Positions 1 through 6,400 of a DNA stretch of 17,042 bases are shown in pieces. Position 1 is the stretch's first letter, and each line of letters starts with the position of its first letter. The stretch comes from Rubrobacteraceae bacterium (GTDB taxonomy: Bacteria > Actinomycetota > Rubrobacteria > Rubrobacterales > Rubrobacteraceae): the NCBI GenBank assembly GCA_030447045.1, contig JAUJMB010000018.1, positions 1-17,042 of the forward strand. The letters are read 5' to 3'. Position numbers and translations under genes: made by a program. The notes beneath the pieces are model-generated. The model ran no database searches and was not told the DNA's origin. It saw only the letters and a list, made by a program, of their open reading frames with translations.

Positions 1-851
1 TGCTCCTCGGCAGCCGCATCATCGCCCAGAGGGTGAGCGAGGAGGACCTGCGCGAGGGGTTCCGGGCCGTGGACGACGGGCGCCCCTTCTGGGAGCACGC
101 CGAGGAGGCCGGCTACGAGCCGGGGCGTTGGCGGGAGGCGGCCCGCATCCTCGACGACATGATCGGCTGGATCGAGCTGCACATCGAGCAGGCCCGCGTC
201 CTTCAGGACACCGGCAACCGCATCGGCGTGGTCAACGCGATAGCGGGCTACGTCCACGCCGACGTCACCGTCAGCGGCCGGAGCGACCACGCCGGGGCCA
301 CGCCGATGGACTTCCGCCAGGACGCGGGCCTCGTCGCCGCCGAGTGCATGCTCGAGCTCGAGCGGCTCGCGCGCGAGGCGGGGAGGGGCACCGTAGGCAC
401 GGTGGGCGAGATAGATCTGCGGCCGAACCTCATCAACGCCGTCCCCGGGGAGGCGCGGTTCTCCCTCGACGTCCGCGGGGTGGACGAGGAGGGCTTCCGC
501 GGTGTCGCCCGCGGTATCGCCGCGTTCGCCGAAGAGGCCGCCGGGAGGCGCGGCATGACCGCCCACTACGCCCAGCGCCAGACCCTGCCGGCGACCCCGC
601 TCGACGGGCGCGTGGTCGGGGCCCTTGAAGAGGCCGCCGAGGCGGGCGGCGAGCCGTACATGGTGATGCACTCGGGCGCCGCCCACGACACCATGAGCAT
701 CGCCGGCCGGGTCCCGAGCGCGATGGTCTTCGTCCCCTGCAAAGACGGCATAAGCCACTCGCCGGAGGAGGACGCCGACCCGGCCGACGCCGCCTTAGGA
801 GCCGAGATCATGCTCAACGCCATAAAGAAGTTCGTGGGAGAAGCAACCTAG
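1..851 (+). CDS. M20-family N-carbamoyl-L-amino-acid hydrolase / allantoate amidohydrolase (5' partial)
   Basis: The reading frame is open from the left edge (frame starts at base 3) to TAG at 849-851, giving 282 visible residues. The family is usually about 400-420 residues, so roughly 130 N-terminal residues, including the first metal ligands, lie outside. Visible family marks, in order: HIEQ (nt 180-191, whose His is a metal ligand in characterised L-carbamoylases), the GRSDHAGATPM dimer/substrate loop (about nt 276-308), NLINAVPGEARFSLDVR, HSGAAHD, and ISHSPEE, which supplies the last metal His. Such dinuclear metalloenzymes remove the carbamoyl group from N-carbamoyl-L-amino acids, allantoate or ureidopropionate, releasing CO2 and ammonia. 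The hydantoinase follows after 29 bp, which favours N-carbamoyl amino acid or ureidopropionate as substrate over allantoate. The sequence does not settle the substrate. An internal GTG at 33 is an unlikely start because clear homology continues before it. Confidence 0.88.
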   Translation, partial: LLGSRIIAQRVSEEDLREGFRAVDDGRPFWEHAEEAGYEPGRWREAARILDDMIGWIELHIEQARVLQDTGNRIGVVNAIAGYVHADVTVSGRSDHAGATPMDFRQDAGLVAAECMLELERLAREAGRGTVGTVGEIDLRPNLINAVPGEARFSLDVRGVDEEGFRGVARGIAAFAEEAAGRRGMTAHYAQRQTLPATPLDGRVVGALEEAAEAGGEPYMVMHSGAAHDTMSIAGRVPSAMVFVPCKDGISHSPEEDADPADAALGAEIMLNAIKKFVGEAT

Positions 852-852
852 G

Positions 853-879
853 GACAGGATTCGCCTGTCAGGAGAGGAG
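853..879 (+). promoter_or_regulatory. Small hairpin followed by the hydantoinase ribosome binding site
   Basis: GACAGG (853-858) and CCTGTC (864-869) form a perfect 6-bp stem with a 5-base loop. The stem stands directly before the purine-rich GGAGAGGAG (871-879), which serves the downstream hydantoinase. There is no T tract, so it is not a terminator. It could tune translation or be an operator, or it may be chance in GC-rich DNA. Confidence 0.4.
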
Positions 880-880
880 C

Positions 881-2284
881 GTGAAAGAGATGTCCGTGCT
901 GATAAAGGGTGGACGGATCGTGACCGCCGCCGACGACTACGTGGGGGACATATTCGTCGATGACGGGACGGTCTCGCTTATCGGGGCGTCGCTCGACGTG
1001 CAGGCCGACAAGGTGATCGACGCCGCCGGCAAGTACGTCATCCCCGGCGCCATAGACCCCCACACCCACATGGAGATGCCCTTCGGCGGGACCGTCTCCT
1101 GCGACGACTTCACCTCGGGGACGACCTCGGCGGCCTTCGGGGGGACGACGACCATCGTGGACTTCTGCCTGCAGCAGCCGGGCCAGAGCCTCCCCGACGC
1201 GCTCGCGACGTGGCACGAGAAGATAGAGCGCGCAAAGCCCGTCGTCGACGTCGGCTTCCACCTCGCCGTGACCGACCTGAGCGAGGGCGGCACGCTGGAA
1301 GACCTGGCCAAAGCCCCCGACGAGGGCGTGACGAGCTACAAGCTCTTCATGGCCTACAAGGGCGCGATCATGGTCGACGACGAGACGCTCTTCAAGACCA
1401 TGCGGGTCGCCTCCGAAACGGGGGCCCTGATCATGGTCCACGCCGAGAACGGCGACGCCATAGACGTGCTCGTCAAAGAGGCGCTCGCCGAAGGAAAGAC
1501 CGAGCCCAAGTACCACGCCGCGACGCGCCCGCCGATCACCGAGGGCGAGGCGACGAACCGGGCGATCCAGCTAGCCCGCGTCGCCGGGGCGCCGCTCTAC
1601 GTCGTCCACGTCTCCTGCGACGAGGCGATAGCACCGATAGCCCGCGCCCGCGCAGACGACTGGTCGGCCTGGGGCGAGACCTGCACCCAGTACCTGTTTA
1701 TCGACGAGACGGCGCTCGACCAGCCGGACTTCGAGGGCGCGAAGTACGTCTACACGCCGCCGCCGCGCCCGAAGAAGAACCAGGAACTCCTGTGGCACGC
1801 GCTCGCCACCGATACCCTCTCGGTGGTCTCCACCGACCACTGCCCCTTCAACTGGGACGGCCAGAAGACCTTGGGTAGGGACGACTTCTCCAAGATCCCG
1901 AACGGCGGGCCCGGCATCGAGAACCGCCTCCACATGCTCCACCACTTCGGGGTGCGGGAGGGGCGCATCTCGATGAGGAGGTTCGTCGAGCTCGTCTCGA
2001 CCAACCCGGCGAGGTTCTTCGGGATGTACCCGAGAAAGGGAACCATCGCCGTCGGGAGCGACGCGGACATCGTCGTCTTCGACCCCGAGAAGCGGCACAC
2101 GATCTCCGCCGCGACGCACCACTCGAACGTCGACTACAACCTCTTCGAGGGTACGGAGGTCGTCGGCGCCCCCGACGTCGTGCTCGTGCGCGGGCAGGTG
2201 ATAGTCGAGAACGACGAGCTCGTCGCCGAGCCCGGCGCCGGCTCTTTCGTGAGGCGGGCCCGCTTCGGGGAGGAGCTCCGATGA
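881..2284 (+). CDS. hydA: Dihydropyrimidinase / D-hydantoinase (cyclic amidohydrolase)
   Basis: This protein of about 467 residues matches the normal length of dihydropyrimidinase. It carries the full amidohydrolase metal set: HTH (H61, H63), the carboxylated lysine K154 in TSYKLFMAYKG, H187 in VHAEN, H243 in VHVSC and D319 in STDHCPF. F156 and Y159 occupy the positions of the substrate-gate loop in characterised hydantoinases. The C terminus has the usual NPARFFGMYPRKGTI and GSDADIVVFDP segments. The enzyme hydrolyses 5,6-dihydropyrimidines or 5-substituted hydantoins to N-carbamoyl amino acids in the cytoplasm. Two starts are possible: GTG 881 (numbering used here) and ATG 890, which gives a product beginning MSVLIKGGR and sits 10 bases after GAGGAG. 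The latter is quite plausible. The stop overlaps the next start as ATGA, so translation is probably coupled. The physiological substrate cannot be read from the sequence. Confidence 0.93.
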   Translation: MKEMSVLIKGGRIVTAADDYVGDIFVDDGTVSLIGASLDVQADKVIDAAGKYVIPGAIDPHTHMEMPFGGTVSCDDFTSGTTSAAFGGTTTIVDFCLQQPGQSLPDALATWHEKIERAKPVVDVGFHLAVTDLSEGGTLEDLAKAPDEGVTSYKLFMAYKGAIMVDDETLFKTMRVASETGALIMVHAENGDAIDVLVKEALAEGKTEPKYHAATRPPITEGEATNRAIQLARVAGAPLYVVHVSCDEAIAPIARARADDWSAWGETCTQYLFIDETALDQPDFEGAKYVYTPPPRPKKNQELLWHALATDTLSVVSTDHCPFNWDGQKTLGRDDFSKIPNGGPGIENRLHMLHHFGVREGRISMRRFVELVSTNPARFFGMYPRKGTIAVGSDADIVVFDPEKRHTISAATHHSNVDYNLFEGTEVVGAPDVVLVRGQVIVENDELVAEPGAGSFVRRARFGEELR

Positions 2285-2931
2285 GCGACGACACGGCGGA
2301 GATCTACGAGCGCGCCCGCCTCGGGCGGAGCGTGACGCTCGGCTCGCGCCCGGCCGTGCTCGTCGTCGACTTCAGCCGCGGCTTCACCGACCCGGGCTCC
2401 ACGATGGGCTCGGACCTCACGGGCGAGGTCGAGGCGACGAAGCGCCTCCTCGCCGCCGCGCGCGCAAAGGGGATACCCGTCGTCTTCACCACCATCGGCT
2501 TCGAGGCGAACCTCAAGGACGGCTCCCTCTGGCTCCAGAAGGCGCCGGGCCTAGCCGAGCTCCAGGTCGGCGGCGAGTGGGTCGAGATAGACCCGCGCCT
2601 CGAACGCCGGGAGGAGGAGACGGTAATCGTGAAGAAGGGCGCCTCGGCCTTTTTCGGCACGAACCTGCCCTCGGTCCTGGTCTCCCAGAACGTGGACACG
2701 ATCGTCCTCTGCGGCGCGACGACGAGCGGCTGCATCCGGGCGACGGCCGTCGACCTCCTGCAGTACGGCTACCCCACGCTCGTCCCGCGCGAGTGCGTCG
2801 GCGACCGGGCTCGGGGGCCACACGAGGCGAACCTGCTCGACATACAGGCCAAGTACGCCGACGTCGTCTCCGTCGACGACGCCCTCTCCTACCTGGAGGG
2901 CGTCGAAGAGAGGGTCGGAGCCGCAAGGTAA
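2281..2931 (+). CDS. Isochorismatase-fold cysteine hydrolase, N-carbamoylsarcosine amidohydrolase-like
   Basis: This is a 216-residue cytoplasmic alpha/beta hydrolase of the isochorismatase-like superfamily. The catalytic triad is visible: D30 in VLVVDFSRGF, K118 in IVKKGASAFFGT and C151 in GATTSGCIRATAVD, with the preceding Ala-Thr consistent with the cis-peptide oxyanion site. Family members hydrolyse amides such as N-carbamoylsarcosine, ureidoacrylate and nicotinamide. The start codon overlaps the hydantoinase stop by 4 bp (ATGA). With that neighbour, the best guess is an amidase that removes carbamoyl from the ring-opened product. It would then duplicate the function of the M20 enzyme upstream, perhaps with another stereochemistry or N-substituent. 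The N-terminal stretch with YERARLGRSVTLGSRPA resembles N-carbamoylsarcosine amidases more than pure isochorismatases. The exact substrate is an inference. Confidence 0.88.
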   Translation: MSDDTAEIYERARLGRSVTLGSRPAVLVVDFSRGFTDPGSTMGSDLTGEVEATKRLLAAARAKGIPVVFTTIGFEANLKDGSLWLQKAPGLAELQVGGEWVEIDPRLERREEETVIVKKGASAFFGTNLPSVLVSQNVDTIVLCGATTSGCIRATAVDLLQYGYPTLVPRECVGDRARGPHEANLLDIQAKYADVVSVDDALSYLEGVEERVGAAR

Positions 2932-2964
2932 GAAGCTTCAGGCAGACGCGAACCGGAGGGAGCG

Positions 2965-3978
2965 ATGGAGAGCTGGAGAAACCGCAAGACCCTGATCCTC
3001 AGCCGCACCGACATGATGGGCCTCGTGGAGCCCGGGGAGTACAACGACCGCGTCGAGCACGCCTACCGCATGCACGGCGAGGGCCGCTACTACATGGAGC
3101 CCAAGGGCCACATCGTCCTCGACAAGTACCCGGGAGAGTGGGAGGTGATGCCCTCCTACATCGAGGAGCCGGAGGCCGCCGCCTGCAAGTGGGTCTCCAT
3201 CCGCGAGGAGAACCGCGCCAGGTTCGACCTGCCGACCGTCTTCTCTATCCTGATCTACACCCACCCCGAGACCGGCTTCCCGCTCGCCATCTGCGACGGG
3301 AGCTACCACACGGTCATGCGCACCGGCTCTGCTGCGGCCGTCTCCGCGAAGCACCTCGCCCGCCCGGACAGCGCGTCGCTCGCCATCGTCGGGGCCGGGA
3401 ACATGGCCGAGGGGGTCCTCGCGACCTGCAACGAGGTCTTCGCCTGGGAGAGCGTCCGCGTCTGGAGCCGCTCGCAGGGGACCCTCGACGAGTTCATAAG
3501 GGGGCAGCAGCCGCGGTACGAGGGGTTCGAGATCCGGGCCTCGACGGACCTCGAGGAGGTGGTCCGCGGCGCCGACGTCATCGTCACCGTCACGCCCGCG
3601 CGCGGCCCGATCGTCGAGGACGCCTGGATCTCGGAGGGCACCCACATCGCGGCTCTCGGCGCGGACAAGGAGGGCGATCAGGAGCTAGATCCCAAGATCC
3701 TCACGCGGTCCCGCACCTTTGTCGACGACATCCGCCAGTGCCGGACGGACGGCGAGATCAACGTCCCCTTGAGCGAGGGCGTCATCTCGGAGGACGACGT
3801 CGTCGGCGAGATCGGCCAGGTCATCGCCGGCAAGCTCGAAGGCCGCACCTCGGAGGGGGACATCACGGTCTTCGACTCGACCGGCTTTGCCCTGCAGGAC
3901 TCGGCGACCGTCCCGCTGGAGTACGAGCGCGCGCTCGCCGCAGGGGTCGGCATCGAGAAGAAGATGATCTCGACCTGA
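2965..3978 (+). CDS. Ornithine cyclodeaminase / mu-crystallin family oxidoreductase
   Basis: The protein has 337 residues, near normal family length. Family landmarks: K75 in CKWVSI, MRTGSAAAVSAKHLA (R119, T120, G121), a Rossmann GAGNMAEG at 143-150 for NAD(P), then HIAALGADKEGDQELD with D234 at the catalytic Asp position, and VFDSTGFALQD near the C terminus. The start has GGAGGG at 2955-2960. The family includes ornithine cyclodeaminase, alanine dehydrogenase, imine/ketimine reductases (delta1-pyrroline-2-carboxylate reductase) and lysine cyclodeaminase, and motifs alone do not separate these. The gene lies 33 bp after the carbamoyl hydrolase and probably shares its operon. A role in handling the amino or imino acid released from hydantoin degradation is therefore reasonable. 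An anabolic or ornithine-specific role is less supported, since no arginine genes are near. Confidence 0.88.
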   Translation: MESWRNRKTLILSRTDMMGLVEPGEYNDRVEHAYRMHGEGRYYMEPKGHIVLDKYPGEWEVMPSYIEEPEAAACKWVSIREENRARFDLPTVFSILIYTHPETGFPLAICDGSYHTVMRTGSAAAVSAKHLARPDSASLAIVGAGNMAEGVLATCNEVFAWESVRVWSRSQGTLDEFIRGQQPRYEGFEIRASTDLEEVVRGADVIVTVTPARGPIVEDAWISEGTHIAALGADKEGDQELDPKILTRSRTFVDDIRQCRTDGEINVPLSEGVISEDDVVGEIGQVIAGKLEGRTSEGDITVFDSTGFALQDSATVPLEYERALAAGVGIEKKMIST

Positions 3979-4008
3979 AGCCCGTTCTTCAGGTTTCAGG
4001 TTTCAGGC
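3973..4008 (+). repeat. Stop-codon hairpin merging into three TTCAGG(T/C) heptamers
   Basis: ACCTGAAG (3973-3980, containing the stop codon of the preceding gene) pairs perfectly with CTTCAGGT (3987-3994) over an 8-bp stem with a 6-base loop. The right arm is also the first of three tandem 7-mers: TTCAGGT at 3988, TTCAGGT at 3995 and TTCAGGC at 4002. It could end the hydantoin transcript, although only short T runs follow. The motif ACCTGAAGCC recurs exactly at 4763-4772 around the stop of the next gene. Confidence 0.5.
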
Positions 4009-4087
4009 TCGGGCCGGACGAATCCACTCGCCGACGACGCCTCGTTGGGGCTTCGCGACGGAGAAGATCGGGGAGGGCTGCTCACCG

Positions 4088-4768
4088 ATGACCGACGCGA
4101 TCTCCATCGTAGAGGAGGCCCTCGCGCCGCTGGCGGGCAAGCGGGTCCTCGACGTCGGCTGCGGCGCCGGCGCGCTGGCGCGCTCGTTGGCGGCACGGGG
4201 GGCGCGCGTTACCGGGGTCGACCCGAACACGGAGGCGCTGGCGGTCGCGCGCGAAGCGGTTCCCGCGGGCACGTTTCGGGCGGCGGGCGCCGAGGCGTTG
4301 CCGTTCGCGGACGCCTCTTTCGACGGCGCCGTCTTCCTCAACTCCCTCCATCACGTCCCGGAGCCCGTGATGCACCGTGCCCTCGGGGAGGCTGCCCGCG
4401 TCGTAGGACCGGCAGGCCCCATCGTCGTCGTCGAGCCCCTAGCCGAGGGCTCGTTCTTCCTGGCGCTGCGTCCCGTGGAGGACGAGACTGACGTGCGTAC
4501 CGCCGCGCAGGAGGCCCTCCGCCAGGCCGTCGAGGGCGGGGCGTTCGAGCAGCTAAGGCGTGTCGACTACCTGCGGCGCGAAGTGTTCGAGAGCATGGAC
4601 GAGTTCCTCGCCCGCGTAGTCGCCGTGGATCCCGCCCGCGCGGCGGTGGTGGCGGGGCGCCGCCCCGAGGTCGAGGCCGCCTTCGGACGCCACGCGCGGG
4701 CCGCAGCGGACGGCCGCATGACCCTCGATCAACCCATGCGCGCCCACGTGCTGAAGGCCGACACCTGA
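4088..4768 (+). CDS. Class I SAM-dependent methyltransferase (Methyltransf_11 type)
   Basis: The protein has 226 residues. SAM-binding motif I is VLDVGCGAG (residues 20-28), followed by VTGVDPN at the acidic end of strand 2, and LPFADASFDGAVFLNSLHHV (71-90), the usual motif around strand 4. VVGPAGPIVVVEPLA matches the post-motif strand of this fold. The C-terminal third, about residues 125-226, is not recognisable and would set the acceptor. The substrate (small molecule or lipid) cannot be assigned. The start is supported by GGGAGG at 4071-4076, though its 11-base spacing is long. The gene stands alone, 109 bp after the hydantoin run and convergent with the SDR genes (7 bp between stops). 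It uses few ATA codons compared with its neighbours. With the flanking ACCTGAAGCC repeats, that could mean separate acquisition, but this is weak. Confidence 0.85.
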   Translation: MTDAISIVEEALAPLAGKRVLDVGCGAGALARSLAARGARVTGVDPNTEALAVAREAVPAGTFRAAGAEALPFADASFDGAVFLNSLHHVPEPVMHRALGEAARVVGPAGPIVVVEPLAEGSFFLALRPVEDETDVRTAAQEALRQAVEGGAFEQLRRVDYLRREVFESMDEFLARVVAVDPARAAVVAGRRPEVEAAFGRHARAAADGRMTLDQPMRAHVLKADT

Positions 4769-4775
4769 AGCCTCC

Positions 4776-5543
4776 CTAGTACCGTCCGACGAGCAGGCCG
4801 CCGTCCACGACGACTACCTGGCCGGTGAGGTAGCGGGCGGCGTCGGAGGCGAGGAAGAGGATGACGTCGGCGATGTCCTCGGGCTCGCCGACCCGGCCCA
4901 TCGGTATGAACTCGGCGGCCTTCTCCAGGCCCTCGGGGCCGAGGGAGTGCTCCTCGGAGAGCGCCTGGGCGGTCCGGATGTAGCCTGGGGCGATGCCGTT
5001 GACCTTTATTCCGTCGCGGGCCAGCTCCACGGCGAGGCCGCGCACGAGGCCGACCACGCCGGCCTTGGCGGCCGAGTACTGGACGTGCTCGTCCCAGCCG
5101 TAGGCGACGCCCATGATGGAGGAGACGGCGACCATGCTCCCCCGCCCCCGCTCCCTCATCGCCGGGGCGGCGGCCCGGCAGACCCGCATGACGCCCTTGA
5201 GGTCGATCTCGTGCGTGTGGTCCCACTTCTCGTCTGTTAGCTCCGGGAGGGGCACCCTGTGGGCGATGCCGGCGTTCGCGACCACGCAATCGAGCGGCCC
5301 GTAGCGCCCTTGGGCCTCGGAGACGACACGCCCCACCTCCTCCGTGCTCGTGACGTCGAGGTGGTGGTACTCGGCCTCTCCGCCGTTCTGCGTGATCTCC
5401 GACGCCACCCCCTGCCCTTCGTCGTCGAGCACGTCGGTGACGATGACCCGGTAGCCGTCCTGCGCGAAGGCGCGGGCCGTGGCCGCGCCGATACCGATGC
5501 CGGCCCCGGTGATGAGGACCGTCTCCATCCCTGAGTTCTGCAT
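4776..5543 (-). CDS. SDR-family NAD(P)-dependent oxidoreductase (distal gene)
   Basis: This is a 255-residue classical short-chain dehydrogenase. It has the TGAGIGIG cofactor loop (residues 12-19), D37 after strand 2 (VTD, favouring NAD over NADP), LDV at 62-64, NAG at 90-92, catalytic S142, Y156 and K160 (YSAAK), and the PG turn after VNGIAPG. The C-terminal GQVVVVDGG is typical. The Ser-Tyr distance is 14 instead of the more usual 13, a one-residue insertion in the loop. A second in-frame ATG at 5528 (residue 6) begins a more typical N terminus and may be the true start, as neither candidate has a strong ribosome binding site. It is the last gene of the run transporter, SDR, SDR, 38 bp after the other SDR. 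The alcohol or ketone substrate is unknown. Confidence 0.88.
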   Translation of the reverse strand: MQNSGMETVLITGAGIGIGAATARAFAQDGYRVIVTDVLDDEGQGVASEITQNGGEAEYHHLDVTSTEEVGRVVSEAQGRYGPLDCVVANAGIAHRVPLPELTDEKWDHTHEIDLKGVMRVCRAAAPAMRERGRGSMVAVSSIMGVAYGWDEHVQYSAAKAGVVGLVRGLAVELARDGIKVNGIAPGYIRTAQALSEEHSLGPEGLEKAAEFIPMGRVGEPEDIADVILFLASDAARYLTGQVVVVDGGLLVGRY

Positions 5544-5581
5544 GCTCGCCCCGATCCCCTAGACGATGTCTTCTCCGGCCC

Positions 5582-6325
5582 TCACAGCATCACGTCCCCC
5601 GAGTTCGGGCCGAGCGTCTGCCCCACGTAGAGCGCGGCCCCGTCTGAGGCGAGGAAGGCGACCGTCTCGGCCACCTCCCAGGGCTCGCCGAAGCGCCCGA
5701 GGGGGAGGTCCGCCGCCTTGTTGCGGCGCCACTCCTCGGAGAGGCCGAGGACGAGATCTGTGTTGATAGGCCCCGGCGCCACCGCGTTCACCCGGACCCC
5801 CTGGGCGGAGACCTCGCGGGCGAGCGACTTCGTCAGGCCGATGATGCCGGCCTTCGCGGCACTATAGTGGCAGAGCTCGACGCCCCCGATCTGGCCGAGC
5901 TGCGAGGCGACGTTGACGATCACGCCCCGGCCCGCGGCGAGCATCCCGGGCAGCACGGCGCTCGTGCACAGGAACGTCCCCCTGAGGTGGACGGCGATCA
6001 TGCGGTCGAAGTCCTCGACGGTGAGCTCCACGAAGGGCTTCTGCTGGCCGTAGCCGGCGTTGTTGACGAGAACCTCGACCGGCCCGAACGCCTCCCGCGC
6101 CCTCTCCACCATCTCTCGGACGGCCTCGGGGTCTGAGACGTCGCCGGGGGCGGGGGCGGCCTCCCCCCCTGACTGCCCTATCCCGGCGACGACCTCCTCG
6201 GCGCTCGTCGCGTCGAGGTCGTTGACGACGACGCGTTTCCCTTCCCTGGCCAGCTTCTCCGCGATGGCGCGGCCTATGCCGCTGCCGGCGCCCGTGACGA
6301 GGGAGACCCTGGAACCTTCGGCCAT
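5582..6325 (-). CDS. SDR-family oxidoreductase (proximal gene)
   Basis: This is a 247-residue classical SDR with TGAGSGIG at 11-18, ND at 35-36 after strand 2, GDV at 61-63, NNAG at 88-91 and the triad S141, Y154, K158 with normal 13-residue Ser-Tyr spacing. The C terminus ends in a GQTLGPNSGDVML-like tail typical of proteins annotated as 3-oxoacyl-ACP-reductase-like or 2-deoxygluconate/gluconate dehydrogenases. The family is too broad for a substrate call. Translation start is well supported by AAAGGAGG on the minus strand 7 bases before the ATG. It lies just after an intrinsic terminator that follows the transporter gene, so its expression may depend on readthrough or on a separate promoter. 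It shares only the SDR fold with its neighbour and need not act on the same compound, but the pair suggests two successive oxidoreductions of an imported substrate. Confidence 0.9.
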   Translation of the reverse strand: MAEGSRVSLVTGAGSGIGRAIAEKLAREGKRVVVNDLDATSAEEVVAGIGQSGGEAAPAPGDVSDPEAVREMVERAREAFGPVEVLVNNAGYGQQKPFVELTVEDFDRMIAVHLRGTFLCTSAVLPGMLAAGRGVIVNVASQLGQIGGVELCHYSAAKAGIIGLTKSLAREVSAQGVRVNAVAPGPINTDLVLGLSEEWRRNKAADLPLGRFGEPWEVAETVAFLASDGAALYVGQTLGPNSGDVML

Positions 6326-6332
6326 GTCGAAG

Positions 6333-6340
6333 CCTCCTTT
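6333..6340 (-). promoter_or_regulatory. Strong ribosome binding site of the proximal SDR gene
   Basis: Minus-strand AAAGGAGG lies 7 bases before ATG 6325. It is the best Shine-Dalgarno match in this cluster and fixes the start of the SDR gene. It sits between the upstream terminator and the gene. Confidence 0.75.
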
Positions 6341-6358
6341 GCGCCTCTACGAAAAACG

Positions 6359-6387
6359 GAGGGACGGGCCGAATTGGCCCGTCCCTC
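6359..6387 (-). terminator. Intrinsic terminator after the MFS transporter gene
   Basis: GAGGGACGGGCC (6359-6370) and GGCCCGTCCCTC (6376-6387) make a perfect 12-bp GC-rich stem with a 5-base loop. On the minus strand the stem is followed by CGTTTTTCG, a run of five T. On the plus strand no T run follows. It lies 14 bases after the transporter stop and about 30 bases before the SDR start, so it divides the cluster. Confidence 0.85.
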
Positions 6388-6400
6388 TCGGTCCCGGATG

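Noticed and set aside
2577..4091. Long plus-strand frame over the cysteine hydrolase and cyclodeaminase genes
   Set aside because: It is out of frame with two motif-bearing genes and translates to arginine/proline-rich sequence without domains.
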